Shown: positions 10,982 to 23,578, counted from the first letter of the stretch. The stretch is DNA of 64,000 nucleotides from Crocodylus rhombifer (GCA_038503035.1 JAVSML010001079.1:62001-126000), one strand, 5' to 3'. Notes: a model not told the origin generated them from the letters alone. Numbers and translations: made by a program.

Positions 10982-11509
10982 TAGGGGTGGGCAAAGTGAC
11001 AGTTCTGGCCAGCAGCTGGACTCCAATTCCCAGCAGCCCCTGCCCCATGTCACTGCAGCCAGTTTCCATGGAGACCCCAGAGCAGTGGCACCATGACAGT
11101 GTATGCTACTGTGGGGCCAGGATTTCCATGGAAACCAGCACTAGCAGCACTGGCAGGGCATGGGGCAGGGCAGGGAGTGGATCTGGGGCTGGAGCTGGTA
11201 TCTTCAGTGCTGATAGTGTGGTGCAGAGCTGGTGCAGAGCCATGATTCACTGCCTGCACGCCCCTACCTGGGGCAGCTGTGCCCTGGCTCTGGACCATGC
11301 TGTCACCGCTGCAAGATCCTAGCCCCAGAGCAGCTCTCTGCCCAGCTGTGTACCCTGCCAGTGGTGCTCAGGCCAATCTCCATGGAAACCCTTGCCCCGC
11401 TGCTGGGGTCTCCATGGAAACTGGATGCAGAGATGTGGACGGGGCTGCTGGGAAATGGAGTCTGCCATGTGCCCAATGCAGCCTGTAGGCCAGACTTTGC
11501 CTGACCCTG
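10982..11509. mobile_element. Non-autonomous hAT transposon with perfect TSD
   Basis: The left end TAGGGGTGGGCAAAGT (10982) pairs with the right end ACTTTGCCTGACCCTG ending at 11509. The 8-bp duplication TTCTGAAC is identical on both sides (10974-10981 and 11510-11517). The interior is GC-rich and repeats the module TTTCCATGGA(A/G)ACC four times (near 11065, 11125, 11380 and 11410). No transposase frame is present. The perfect TSD fixes the ends. Confidence 0.92.
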
Positions 11510-11517
11510 TTCTGAAC

Positions 11518-12518
11518 AATCAGGGGAAGCAAAATGGCACTAAGAAATGTAAGTGATTTGTTTCAACATCTTGCTTATAAGGAAAAATCTCTCTGTTAGA
11601 GGGGAGGGGGAGCAGTGCTACTGCTACTGAAAGGAAAGCAGGTGGACAATGGTAAACTGTTCACAAATTATTTATTTGACAGTTGATTCGGGGAAAAGTT
11701 CATGAATCATTTATCTGTAAATATTTCTGTGCTCTTTGGTTGAACAATGAGAAACTTTACTTGCAAATAATTAATTTGATTGTTCTTCAGGGTAAATTTC
11801 ATCTAACCCATTATTCTTGTGTTGTATTTGACCAGCTTTTCAACATGGTGTGGATTTGGACAGTGAGCTATCAATCAGCTATCCGAGACTAGCAGGGAAA
11901 GGGGCATGATAAGGATTATTGCCACTAAAGCTAAGCATGAAAAACTACAGCTGCCACAGACTTGGAAATAAAAGCTTCACGTGGCATTTTTTATTTGCCT
12001 TCTGCTGTGTCTTTTGTTTTTCAAGGGATTGAAAGAAATAAGGTTATTTGTTGGGTGTGTAAAGTTAAACAACAAGAATCTCTGAATGGAAGTTGCTGCT
12101 GGTTTCTCCTCATTTTGTTTTTTGACCCCTGGTTACATTACTCTTCAGCATCTTCATAAGATGAGGAATAAAACATGACATAACTAAGATGTACAGTGTG
12201 CTTTTCAGCTGAACTGCAGGACTGGCAAACCATTACCATCATTTTTCTGTTTTTTATTTGAAATCATAAAGAGTTAAGTGCAGCAGTTTGCTGTGGTTAT
12301 TTTTTTCTTCTTCTCTGAATAAAAAATGAAGAAAGACTGTGGCAGTTAATTTAATAGTTGGTTGGGAAAATATACTGATCTGTGACATCATTAATTGAAA
12401 TGAAGGGCAGAAAATATTCTGAGCTGGAGAAAAGAAAGGGAAAGCTCAGCAAACGACATTAAATAACAAATGAAATCTCAGTGCTCTGAGTGGCTACCAA
12501 GGTAACTTCCAGACACCT
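11518..12518. other. AT-rich unclassified sequence
   Basis: No open frame above background with a recognisable domain, no repeat family recognised, no RNA fold evident. Confidence 0.4.
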
Positions 12519-12521
12519 TAT

Positions 12522-12733
12522 GGCACGTTTATATGAGATGCTAACTGCACCGTAGCCAAATAATACTGTGCAGTAGAGCACCACAGCACAAAAAGTGCTA
12601 ATATGCTACTGTGCAGTATTATTAGGCTCTTGCTCAGTACTGTTACTAAATGGGCATTCGCGGGCACTACTGCATTTATTTAATACTTGATTGTACAGTA
12701 ACCCCTGTATAGTAGCGTCTCATGTAGATGGCC
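12522..12733. mobile_element. Fold-back MITE (TACATCTACATGAGA end family)
   Basis: Left end GGCACGTTTATATGAGATGC and right end GCGTCTCATGTAGATGGCC are inverted copies. The interior has inverted CTGTGCAGTA motifs (ACTGTGCAGTAGAGC and GCTACTGTGCAGTATTATTA). The copy at 27411 shares the order of internal motifs. A TAT triplet on each side (12519-12521 and 12735-12737) is a possible short target duplication. It is 212 bp and non-coding. Confidence 0.75.
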
Positions 12734-12739
12734 CTATGT

Positions 12740-15610
12740 GGTGATTTTTAATGGAAGGGAACAGAATTGCAGAGAGTTTATTGTTAATTATTCTGGTTTT
12801 GTAAGTCCTTTCTTTAGAAGATCTCAAAGCAGTTTGCTGGCATTTGTTAATGAAACGTTACCATACCCTGGTGGGTATGTCTTCTTCCTTGTACTCATTT
12901 TAAGCAGCAAGTAAACTGTGCATGGAGCGGTTGAGTTTCAGATTCCCAGATGGACATGTCTGTTAAAGGTAGCCTCCAAATATGTAGTTAGAAACCAAAA
13001 TGCTCTTTTAGGTAACTTTTTATACAATGAGGCCAAAAAAGTGTGGTATAGGTATCATGCTATGAACAAATTCAGCCAGTGTCTGAATTTAGACACATCA
13101 TTTGGAAGTACAGCCTTCAGTGAGGTCCCTCAAGACCCCCCAGAAGTAAGTTCACAATACATTACACTTCATTCCTAATATTTTTTTTCTGACCTTAAGC
13201 CTAATTTTTTCTTTGCTTAATTTTTTCCCCATTACCCCTAACCTGCCTCCTGTAGAAAATCTGCAACTATTCCTCCTTTTCCTTGGTGATTCTACTCTTC
13301 AAATATTTGCAGCTCGTTATTCTCTCACTTCTGTTTACCCTAATCCAAATTTAATTTTAATAAATTCCTTCTTAGAAATCAGAGCTCCAATTTAATTTAT
13401 CATTGTTGATTTTTATCCACACTCCTTGACATCTTTCTGGAATTGAGGATGTGGTATTGTAGCATTTCTGTATTCCATCCTTCCCAACAAATGATGGAGA
13501 GTCACATAAAATATCTTATAAGCGGGCCTGCATGTGAACAGATTATGCTATGTGATTTATTGAGTATAACTCCATCCTAGCAAGATACTCATCTCATAGG
13601 TGGTTTGATTGAAGTCATGGGCGGACTGGAATCATTAGATTAGGCATGTGCTGGAGTGCTTTAGTCACAGTGGACTTCAGCTGGCTAGCACTTCTGTTTA
13701 TCCATAATCTAAAGTCTATGTCTAATTGCTTAATATATTTTACCAATGTATTCTTATAAATTTCACCTATACAGTGTTATGGTAGGTACTGTGATGCTGT
13801 TACTGAAGACTGGTCATTGATCTTTATTTTGTTATTAGCATAAATGGAAAGCAAGCTGTTACTTTGTGGCCTGTACCAGTGGTTGGCTGTATTTATATAT
13901 TACTGGAGGGGGGGGCTAACATATTAGTAGATTTTACCCTTCCTTTGCCCCAAGGGCAAAGGGAAAAATTGAAGAACAAGTCTGGAGAGTGGGAAGTGCT
14001 GACATCTAAAGGGCGTCATCTCCTTGTGTGGATGCTTGCACCACTGGAGCAGGCAGTCATTCGACATGGCCGTGGTTGTTAGTATCACTGCAGGTTAAAC
14101 TGAATTTACAGACACAGAGAGGTTGCTTGGTGCCTCTGTGAAGAACCATGTTACAATAGCTCTGATCAGCTAGGTTTAGGATTCCATGGATTTGATGACC
14201 CTATTGTTCAGTTTGACACAAAGCCTTTAGGATTTTACCATTGCTGAAGACATGGGGGTCTGAGAAGAGCTTTAAGAAGCAGCATCTTTCCCCAAGGAAA
14301 TTGCTTTGAAGGTACTGACAGAGATAAAGAGAAACCTGTAGCATAATAAGCATGTTATGAAAGCCGCTATGACAGAGGCATTCTATTGAAATAGGGATAG
14401 CGCTTTGCACTTATACAGTACCTTTCATCTAATGGACTCACATCACTTAGGGAATGGTGCTCAGAAAGAGCTATGGGGCATCCTCTGTGCTTCAGGTTAG
14501 ACAGGGTTAAGTATTCTGCAGTTATAGGGAAATACAGCTGTGGGTGAAGAATAATTATGCAACTATGGGTCTTTTTAAAAGGTAGTATGCTTTGAAATGT
14601 GAAACTTTAGTGGTGTAATGTTAGCAGAGAAATTAATTTTTAGACATCATTTGCTATCTGGTTAAAGTAATTGCTTATTATCTGCTTCCCTGGGGTTTTA
14701 AAGTTTTGGAACGGAATATTTGCATCTCAGTTCCTGTGTAAAGGAAGGAGAGAAATCATACTGTTTCCCCATGTCCCTGCTCTAGTTATCAGAAATATCA
14801 AAAAGAATTTTTTTAACTTCAGAGAAGTCAGTTTCTCTTATACTTAGGGGTTAAGAAATTCAGTGAAAGTCTTTGGATTAGCATCAGGCTTTTATTGCTC
14901 TTTTTGTGCTGACTGGCACTACTGGCATTTGTTGGCTCTGAGATCTGCTTTACATCATGTTGTCAGACAAAAATCAGGGCTGAGGCTACTGATAGCTCCA
15001 AATGATTCCACTAATTCTCTTCCATAAAAGACAGATCAACATCTAGATGCTATGGAGAATGGCACTTGAGGAAAACTTAATGCAAATGGAGCGATCTAAA
15101 TATCTTATTTACAGACTTAACAGTTAGGTAGGAATAAGCCATGGTGACCACATGTGCCACCAGTAGCCCAAATTCAGATTAGGTTAGTGTATAAAATAAA
15201 CTAACCTAGTTTAAAGGCCTGGTTTAAAGCCAGTGTAGGCCAGATTTTCAAATGTGCCATTATTTAGCAGCTTGACTGCGTCTGGGTCCTTAACTGGAAG
15301 CTGGATGCTTGGAGAATCCAGCCCCAACTAATCCCCAGGCTTAGTTTCTTCTGAAGAGAAGTCTAGGGATGGAGTTGCAGGATGAGGCTTGAGGATGCAT
15401 TAGAACTCATATACGATTATGGTGGGCATCAGAGAAGAACTGGGATAGATAAATGCATAGTTCTGTTCTGGAATCTGAACCTGAGCTTTACTTTGGTGCT
15501 TTGTGTCATTAGTGTCCCTCATTAGAAGGGACTGGGGAGAGGGAAGGAACCTTAGGAAGTAACAAGAATTACTTCTTTGGAACATGGTGTTACACTTATG
15601 GCTAGAGACA
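12740..15610. other. Mostly unclassified AT-rich sequence
   Basis: Short decayed MIR/L2-like pieces are suggested at 12812-12862 (AGATCTCAAAGCAGTTTGC) and near 14400-14465. The rest shows no exon, structural RNA or recognised repeat. Confidence 0.4.
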
Positions 15611-15614
15611 ACAA

Positions 15615-15850
15615 TCAGGATAAGGGACCCATTGTGTTAGGTGTTGGGCCAACACAAATGAAATGGTCCTTGCCCCTTAAATAGACAAGATTGTTCAAAG
15701 GTGGGCCAGAAGTGCTGTTGTCCATAGGGAAGCCAGGCAGTAACTTGCCTTAAGTCGGATAGGAAGTCTGTAGTATAGCTGGGAAATGAACCCAAATTTC
15801 TTGAATTCAGATCAAGTATTTTAGCAATAAATGTAGACTCCTTCCTCTGT
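15615..15850 (+). repeat. Decayed MIR/L2-like repeat
   Basis: Landmarks in order: CCCATTGTGTTAGGTGTTG, then GTCCTTGCCCC, then ACTTGCCTTAAGTCGGATAG, GGAAGTCTGTAG, GCTGGGAAATGAACCCAAAT and a final AGTATTTTAGCAATA. These recall the conserved tail of amniote MIR/L2-type repeats. Family is inferred from memory. Confidence 0.6.
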
Positions 15851-16847
15851 GGATTTGTCAGAACACATATATCTTATTCTTAGACTAGAAATTCTGTGAA
15901 GCAGAAAACGTAACACTTGGTACATGGTGTTGTACAATGGGAGCTGGTATTGATTTGGACCTCTGAGTGCTCCCATAACATAAATGTTAAATAATTATTA
16001 CCACTCAACAGATAACAAATTTTGTCACAGTGTGTGGAAACAGTGACATTTTTCTTTCTCTCCTTTTTTTGTAGTTAAGAATAAACACTGCTATAAACTT
16101 TGCCAATGTAAAGCAACTACAAATTGAGGCATTATTTCATGTTATTTGTACCACAATTTTATTGCCTTTGCAGTTATTTACTGTATGTAAATAAGCTCCA
16201 CAGTGTTGAGAAATGTTCTACTATAACTCAGTTATTTCAGCATTAAAAAGAAAAAAAAAATCAACCAAAACTCTGAGTTGCAGCCAGCTTGAAAAGATTG
16301 TGGATAATATAATGGATTTTTTTTCTGTTATAGTGTTAGATTTATTTGAAAACGATACACTTTCCTGAAATGCTGAGATTTGCTTCCTTCTGTAAGCAAA
16401 ACTGTCCTGTAAAGCTTTAATTACTGTTTTTCATTATATATTGTGGTGCAGCTGGAATTATTAAAAGTTAGATGACTGAATGTAGATTCTGAAGCAACAA
16501 GGATTTCCAGCCAGTTGAATAAAGGATGTTACATGAAGGATATTGCTTTAGAAGAAAGCTCTAACATCTATAGACATAAGCAATTATGTGCAAAGGGAGC
16601 TGTGGCAGTACAAAGATAAATGTAAAGTCCTTTTGAAAATCTTGCTTCCTGTACGCCCTACATGAATATGGACTGTAGCATGATTGTCTAATTTTCATAG
16701 GGATTAATTTTCCTCACATTGAATGTAATGGCAATATTCCCATTCGTTTAAATGGCAACAAGACTATTCTTTAGTCATGAATACAGCTGGCCAAATAATT
16801 ATTGATGGCTTTGGTGCCATATTTCCAAGAAAATATTACTCAATCGA
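15851..16847. other. AT-rich unclassified sequence
   Basis: No recognised feature. A short CATTGAATGTAATGG motif near 16716 may be a scrap of a palindromic amniote repeat. Confidence 0.35.
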
Positions 16848-16855
16848 GTGCACAT

Positions 16856-17875
16856 TAGGGCTATGCGAAGCTCTGGGTGCTGATTCAATTCAAAGGAGAT
16901 TTGGTCAGAGTCAGTGGCCGAATCTCACAATCTAAATCAAATCAGGGGACCAATAAAAAGGTCTGAATTGATTCAAAGCTCAGCTCTCTGAATCTTTGGA
17001 AAAGATTTGGAGAGCTTTGATGATTTGGGCAGTTCCTGGTCCCTGTAGTAGGAAGCCGGAGCTGGACTCTGATATGGTAATTACTAGGGATGGGGAGGGG
17101 GTCTAGTGGAGCGGGGTGGGAACCATGGGGGGATTACTGCCAGGCCCCATCCCCTGCCTGCCCCCCCCCCATGACCCACCCTTCTCAGCTCCTGGTGCTT
17201 TAAAAAAAAGCCCCTACTCACCAGGTGCTGCCGGGCGGCAGGGGGGTGGGGGGTGTGTGTGATCCCCACTGCTCCACTGCCCTGAGCCCCCTGACTCCTC
17301 CCTTGTTGCCCCAGTCCTCCTGCCATGGCTGCCCTGCCCGCCCCAGCTCTAGCCCTTTAAGAAAAAAACCCCCAAGAAAACCCTGGGAGGGCATGCAGAG
17401 CCCTCCCACCTGGCATGGGGCAGCGGGGATCGCCTCCCACCAGGCAGGAACTGGTGAGTTAGCACCTTCGGGTGGGGGGGGATTTCTTAAAGGGCCAGAG
17501 CTGGGGTGGGTGGGGTAGCCATGGGGGGAGGGACGGGGAACAGGGTGAGGGTCAGAGGGCTTATTCATAATCCTCCCCCATGCAGCATGGGGCAATGGGG
17601 GGCAGCTGGGATCGCTCCCCTTCTGGCAGTACCCCGTGAGCCAGGGCATTTTTCCCCCAAAGTGCCAGGAGCTGGGGCAGGCTGGGCATCCATTGCTGGG
17701 CTGGCAGAGCGGGCGGGGGATGGGCCTGGCTAATTCATACATTCGGCAGCAGCTGAATCTCCAAAACGGATTTGGCTCAATCGATTCGGGATAGCGATTT
17801 GAATCACTGAATTGAATCACTGCCCCCTGAATCAACCAAATCCTAAGTGAATACTAGCCGCTTTGCACAGGCCTA
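16856..17875. mobile_element. GATTC-type hAT-like element with GC-rich palindromic core
   Basis: The left end TAGGGCTATGCGAAGC (16856) is inverted at the right end GCTTTGCACAGGCCTA (to 17875). Flanking octamers GTGCACAT and TTGCACAG match at 6 of 8 positions. Each side holds about 130-190 bp rich in GATTCA/GAATC/GATTTG words, a likely transposase-binding array by analogy with hAT elements. The core carries repeated, partly inverted modules of the form CAGCTCCTGG...AAAAAAAAGCCCC...TCACCAGGTGCTG. A 205-codon minus-strand frame (17218-17835) is low-complexity and not believed. Non-autonomous. Confidence 0.83.
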
Positions 17876-18000
17876 TTGCACAGGTAGTATTACCAGCCTG
17901 ATTTGAATTCTGGATTTTGGTCAAGCAGAAGATAGGATGCTATATTACTAGTCTTCCTACCTTGCATTAGGATCATATGACTAGATGCTTTTTAGAAAGA

Positions 18001-18080
18001 GGTGGTTAGCTGTGTTAGTCTCAAGTCAGGCAGAAGGCAGGGTATAGACTTATCTTGCGTTTTACAGACGCTCTGATTTA
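18001..18080 (+). repeat. SINE-like short dispersed repeat
   Basis: TTAGCTGTGTTAGTCTCAAG followed by GCAGAAGGCAGGGTATAGAC resembles the short reptilian repeat whose other part (GTGGCACCTTAGAGACT) is seen at 35405. Whether it is a SINE or a MITE cannot be settled here. Confidence 0.42.
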
Positions 18081-18091
18081 GTTGGCTTAAA

Positions 18092-18439
18092 CAGTAGTGC
18101 TCGACTTTTTGGCCTCATGGTCTGGATAAGTGGTGCAGGGTCAGTGCAAGGGAGTGGGCCCTGTGTGGCTGGATTCCACCTTGTGCCTCCTGGACTGGGC
18201 TCTGAGGAACTGGCTCCTACCTTGCACCACCTGGATCAGGTCCTGTATCTCTCCAGGGCCATGCTGTCTATCTTCAGGGCTCTCCACAGGTCTGAAAATT
18301 TGGCAGTGGGGGAGTGGCAACAGCATTTATTGTTGCTCCCCAGCTGCCAAATATCCAGACTTATGGGGAGCCCTGTGGGCCAGATTACAGGGCTCTGCAG
18401 GCTGGATTTGGCCCATGGGATGGAGGTTGAGCACCTCTG
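18092..18439. mobile_element. Charlie-like non-autonomous hAT element
   Basis: Ends CAGTAGTGCTCGAC (18092) and GGTTGAGCACCTCTG (to 18439) are inverted with few mismatches, and the inner right end GGCTGGATTTGGCCCATGGG is typical of Charlie-like hAT ends. Flanking octamers GGCTTAAA and GTCTATAA match at only 5 of 8 positions, so the ends rest mainly on the TIRs. 348 bp, non-coding. Confidence 0.72.
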
Positions 18440-18614
18440 GTCTATAAGGTACTAATCTATCCTGTCTCCTAGATGCTTATTACCAGGTCCTAGTCTAAGT
18501 TACTGTCTTGGCTCCTGAAGAAATCAAAGCACCTGCAAAATGCAGTATGAAACATGACCTAAAAATATGGGAGACACAGGAGAACTTTTCTGCTTAATCA
18601 GGCTAAAGAAAATA

Positions 18615-18770
18615 ACAAAATCATCTTCAGCCCTCTGCTCAAGGTAGGATCACCCCCAACTAAACTATTTCAGCCATGCGTCTCTCTAACCTGCTCTTAA
18701 ACAAGTTCAGGAATGGAGATGCTACAACGTCCTATTCTAATGCTTCACCACCTGCATTGAGCAGAACAGT
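18615..18770 (-). mobile_element. CR1 LINE 3' fragment
   Basis: On the plus strand the text reads like reversed CR1 tails: CAAGGTAGGATCACCCCCAA, CAGCCATGCGTCTCTCTAAC, CTTAAACAAGTTCAGGAATGGAGAT, then TGCTTCACCACC. It is well diverged and 5'-truncated. Confidence 0.6.
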
Positions 18771-20700
18771 GGATTTGAGACCAGGGCTGCTGGTTTCAGT
18801 AAGTCCCTTCTGTAAATGCCGCCTTAGAAGCCTCAAACCAGGTCCTTAGGTCTTTGGCAATCCAGTGTGCAGTGCTGCAGTAATGGAAAGAAGGTTTAAA
18901 GGAAGGTTAAGGTAGCATTTGAGGAACAGGCAAAAATTTCATTGCTATTACTGTGCTGATGGTTGTTTGCTTGCATGGCATGAAAGTGGGTTTTGAGTTG
19001 TGATGTAGCTTGAAATTGCTTCTGGCAGATATGGATTTAAATTCTTCCTCCCCCTGCCCCAACCAGCATCCTTTACTTTCATTTTTCTATAAACACTTCT
19101 ATCTCTGTTTTCCTGCCCTTGTCTCCAAGAGACAGGGAAGTTATGGTGGACATCTGTTTTCTAAACCCAGTTTGCTGAGTCCTTAATTGGCATCAGAAAT
19201 AAACAGAGGAGGATGAGGTTTGTCCAGAGCTTTTCTCATTGTGTTTTTGCTTGCTGTCATGATGAGGCCCCCAAGTGAGGCACTCTAATGAATCAGCACC
19301 TCACAGATGCAGAATAAATTAGTCTTGTGAAAAGAACTTTGCCACAGAAGCAGCATAAACCTCACTATATTACCCTAAGGTTCCCAGTAATTGCTGTTGA
19401 TTGGTGAGGGGGGGTGGAGAAGCCATCCAGAGGAGCAATTTGTTGCTGTGGCTACTAGCTTCTAGATTTACCATCTCTCCCTCTCTCTTTTCCATCCCCT
19501 AGTGTTGTAAAATATGCCACACATTCACTAGCTTCAACAGATTATTTTTCTTTTAAAGCTGTCTTTTTTGCAGAGTACATTCTATCTGTAATTATACAGG
19601 GAGCAGCATATAGATCATCATAGAGGGTGAAGAGGACACTGGGTAACTGCAGTGTACTAACTATTTAGCATCTCTTTACTCCCTATTCTGGAGTCTGCCC
19701 CCTTAAAAATACATTCATCTAATGCCTTCGTCCTAAAGGATCCCAATGTGTTAAGTTTCATCCATCAGCAGAGTGTGGTAGCCTATGGATTGGAACACTG
19801 CAGCTGTTTAACTGTGCTTGGCAATATTACACAATGTTTTTTTTTTAAGACAAAAGAGGAAAGCGAGGGGTGATAGAATGTACTTGAATGCAATTACATC
19901 TGCAGGGATAATGTAGAACATAATTAAAGTAAGATTTTTGCCTGGATGTAGTGAGAAAGGTATCCTGTCCTTAAAAAAAAAAAAGAAAAAAAAAGGTGTG
20001 TGTGGGTGGGGGGAGGGGGGAGAAAGGGACTGTGAATGGTCAAGGCATTTTGGTTTACAGGTTTCATCTGAAAGCTGGTACCTCCAACAACATTAAATCC
20101 TTAAGTATACTCAAGTTGTTCAGTGCTGATAAGTGGGAGGTATAGTGTTTCAGTTTGTGTTACCTAAGCACCAGTGGCATCATGCTAATGCAATATAGAG
20201 CATGCGTTATACCTTCCAAAGCAGGATGTTGAATGTCTAAGTGTGTTGCATACGTCAGTGCACAGAAATGTGGATGGAGTTTTTCTGTTCAACCACTGAA
20301 ACAAGAGGTCTGATGGGAAGTGAAAGGGGTTTATCTTACGGAGTTGTATTGGTGAAGGCTTGGGAGTCTCATGTCCCTTCAAATTCACTATGCAGGAAAG
20401 GGGAAAGAGAAGATCAAAATGTGATGCTGTTCCTATTCTGTCTTTCCCAGTCTGTGCTCTGGACATACTTTTGCCTGAACTGCCTGAATGTCACTTCAGG
20501 GAGATGGAGGTGGTGGGAGGAAGAGCCCTGATCTATTTCGCTGGTGAAGAAAATGAGCTCCTTTTCCAGTTCACCTCTCTGTACTGTTGGAAGGAAGAGT
20601 TTGAAGACAGCACTTGGCCATCAGTGGGGTTTACTTTTTGGGGCCGTCATACAAAGCCTTAGTTTCATGTCCCTCCTTTTCACCAGGAAATAATACTTAT
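18771..20700. other. Unclassified sequence with purine tract
   Basis: Contains an A-run then G-rich low-complexity stretch at about 19971-20027. No gene, RNA or recognised repeat otherwise. Confidence 0.4.
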
Positions 20701-20703
20701 AAT

Positions 20704-20832
20704 ATAGAATCATAGAATGTTAGGGTTGGAAGGGATCTCAAGAGGACATCTAGTCCAACCTCCTGATTAAAGCAGGACCATCCCCAGCTAGATCATTCCA
20801 GCCAGTATATGACTGCATCATATAACTATGGT
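20704..20832 (-). mobile_element. CR1 LINE 3' end
   Basis: Begins AGAATCATAGAATGTTAGGG, the reverse complement of the typical CR1 3' terminal ATTCTATGATTCT repeat, followed by TTGGAAGGGATCTCAAGAGG, CATCTAGTCCAACCTCCTG and GCAGGACCATCCCCAGCTAG. It is recognisable at a glance as a CR1 tail and better preserved than the other CR1 tails here. Confidence 0.88.
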
Positions 20833-21214
20833 GCAGTCACACAGTTTGCCCTCTCATATAACTCCTGCCTACTTCTGGCTTCTCTACTTCCTGCATGTGA
20901 TAGAGCACCTCACTGATATGATCCTTCCCCAAAATAAACTGCTTGGCCAAGCCTTGCTGTAGGGAGCAGAGGTCTGATCTGTGAAAGTGGGACCTGAGTG
21001 GGGAGGCCTGAGGCCAGAAACTGAGTGAAAGGAACCAAAATGGACCTCTGGGGCTTGGGAGTAGATAGGTTGCCCTGCCTACCTTCATGGGCCCCAAGAG
21101 ACTAAAACCTGCTCTGCCTTGTAGATCTACACTTCTGCCACCTATACCCATAAAACACTCTGTTTTTTTTTTTTGAACAAGTGAGATTTGCTTCCTTGAA
21201 CTACCTGCATTCCC
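20833..21214. other. Unclassified sequence
   Basis: No recognised feature; includes a T-run near 21163. Confidence 0.35.
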
Positions 21215-21224
21215 GTGCAGAAAA

Positions 21225-21625
21225 TTCAGGTGCATTAAACTAGGCCCCCAAATGCATATGAACATACTCCCATAGGAGCATATTTGCTCCCAACAGGAAC
21301 GGTTCAGTTAAGGGCTGTTCCTGTCCTGCTCTGCCCACCTGCAGCAGCCAGGGGGAGCTCCAAGCTGGCAGGGAGCACAGGGGCTGGTCCTGATCTTTGC
21401 AGGGCTGGGGAGAACTGTGCTGGCTGCTGGACAGCTGCCTCCCAGCCACATGGAGATCAGGCTGCATCCTGATCTCCATGTGGCTGGGAGGCAGTCTCCT
21501 GTTCAGCGAGAACAGTTCTCTCCATCTCCTGTGACCTCCTTATGCCTAGGCTGAACATGAACAATTTATTCCTGGTCAGCGTCTACGTGTGTGCTTTGGT
21601 GCATTAGTTTAATGCACCAGTTTCT
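21225..21625. mobile_element. Fold-back element with long central hairpin
   Basis: The outer ends are inverted: AGGTGCATTAAACTA near 21228 and TAGTTTAATGCACC near 21606. Inside, GAGAACTGTGCTGGCTGCTG (from 21411) pairs with a degenerate inverse ending GAACAGTTCTC near 21520. At the centre is a perfect 27-bp inverted repeat (21435-21461 with 21468-21494) with a 6-nt loop. No coding capacity. It is classed as a MITE by structure only. Confidence 0.72.
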
Positions 21626-21639
21626 AGTACCTGTATCAA

Positions 21640-21768
21640 GAGTTACTGTAAAATGGCCCATTAGATTAATCTAGTGCACAGTAATTGCTGCACATGTGTA
21701 AATGCTGACACTTTACCACACATTAGCTTAATCTAATAAGTAGTAAAGCATCTCATGTAGATGTACCC
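21640..21768. mobile_element. MITE right half ending in TCTCATGTAGATGTACCC
   Basis: The end GCATCTCATGTAGATGTACCC (21748-21768) is the same terminal motif as the MITE at 12522. The interior has inverted CATTAGATTAATCTAGTG and ACATTAGCTTAATCTAATAA words. The left terminus merges with the preceding fold-back element, so this may be one composite. Confidence 0.55.
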
Positions 21769-21769
21769 A

Positions 21770-23570
21770 CTGTGTAAGAATGAAAGGGACTTGAAATAAG
21801 GCTGATTAAAATATGCACCTGCACCAGGCAACGGTTGGGTTCCCTTTTCCTGTTCATTCACACTGAGGAGGAGAAGAATTTGGCTTGAAGCCTGGGTAGA
21901 TCTGGAACGAGTCAGCAAACACCTCAGTACTGCTTGTGTTGGGCTGTGGCAGGAGGGTGTGTGCATGTCACATTGCTGTGACTAGAAGTGACATGCAAGT
22001 GATACACAACCAATTGAGACTGCATCCTTTTAAGAATCTTTCTGCTATCTCTCTGGCCTCTGGCCAGCTCTTACTTCTGTGTTGGAAGCTGGACTGGAGA
22101 TCAGAGAAGGACAACTTGTTGTGTAGCCCTATTTTTCTCTCTTAGAGCACAGCTGGATTTCCTTCCCTCAGCAGCCAGACTGCCAGAGACAGAGCTGCCT
22201 GTAAGGACCTGACCCCTCTAGCTTAAAGAACCTCCTTGCATGGAAGGGTACACTGCTCTCCAGTCCTGGCTTGGCCATGGGCATTTTTCCATTTTGCTTG
22301 CAAATGAGCAGAAGGCACTTAATGTACTGTGTTCCCAATCTCTACTTTGTCTGATTCAGATGTGCTCATGCCATTCCTTATTCTTAAGGAAAGAGAGGGA
22401 TAGAAATTGTATATATAACAGTTCTTAAACATAGGTGTTGTTTTATGTCTTGTGAGGAGGCTGCTGAGAGGTATGTTCTTGGCTGGGAGGAGAGGAGCAG
22501 ATGCTCATCTTGTTGGAGTGAGGATTTTCTCTGTGTGTGTTAATGTAATTTTTTTTATTGGTTTCTTAAGAGGAAAAAGAGCTAACGGTATAATCTATGA
22601 CAATAAAGTTATCTGCAAAATGGCTATGCCACACAGCTCAGATGGTTCTCAGGCCTTGCCAGGTTCATTTTGGAAATGTTGGGCACAAACCTTTCCCACG
22701 ATTCTGAGCTTGCTCCTTCCCTCAAGGGTGCTGGCATGCCACAAAGGGTGCTTCTCTCTCCCCGGGACTTGGTATGCTGCCTGCACCTGCTTCATTACAC
22801 AGGGCATCTCTCCTACAAAGAACCTACTATGTCTTCCTCTGATGGGAAACAGGTGCTGTCTAGCTTTTGTCACTTAAGATTTATACCAAAACACTGAAGC
22901 AGGAAGCAGATGATAAAACAAGATAATGTTTATATAAAGGAACATCACATCATTGCAAAATTTCTGTGGTGATATTTTACTGTTCTTCTGGGTCCTCTCA
23001 CATTGGCTATAGTAGACTGACTTTGCATTCCTCAGTGCTTCATTGTCCCTTTTGATCCAAGTAGGGAGCATGACTGTATCCTAAGGGACCTAACATGTTC
23101 CTTTCTTCTACCTTTCAGAGGCCCCAGCACTCCTGGACAAGACTGGTCATTCCAGATTTATTGACTCTCCTTGGCTTGTCTTATTTACTGAGGTCAGCGG
23201 TAAGCAGAAGATCAAAGGATTTTGACCTTCTGTGCTATTGGTTATCAAATAATTTTTCTTGCCTTGCTGTTTCATTGGAAGCTTGTCCAAGGATAAGCAA
23301 ATGATTTAGGGTAGCAAACTTATACTGCTTCACAGCCCTAAGGATTCATACATATCATATGGTAAATCATCATCTGTGTGGCTGCTGCAACTTGCTAAAG
23401 CAGCAATGAGAGCAGAGAGGACTTGGACAACTTATCTGACAGAATTTGGGTAGAAATAAGCTACTCTGAAAAGACCATGATGTTGTATTTTAGGTACCCA
23501 TGACACTGAGTCAGCCTTTAGTGTTAGAGATCCCTCTCCTCTCTAATACTTTCTTCCCCTTAGACCTGAG
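21770..23570. other. Unclassified sequence
   Basis: A 141-codon frame at 22452-22877 has no domain and overlaps an opposing frame, so it is treated as chance. Nothing else recognised. Confidence 0.38.
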
Positions 23571-23578
23571 TTGGTAAG

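Noticed and set aside
17218..17835. 205-codon minus-strand frame
   Set aside because: Falls across the palindromic core and subterminal array of a non-autonomous element.
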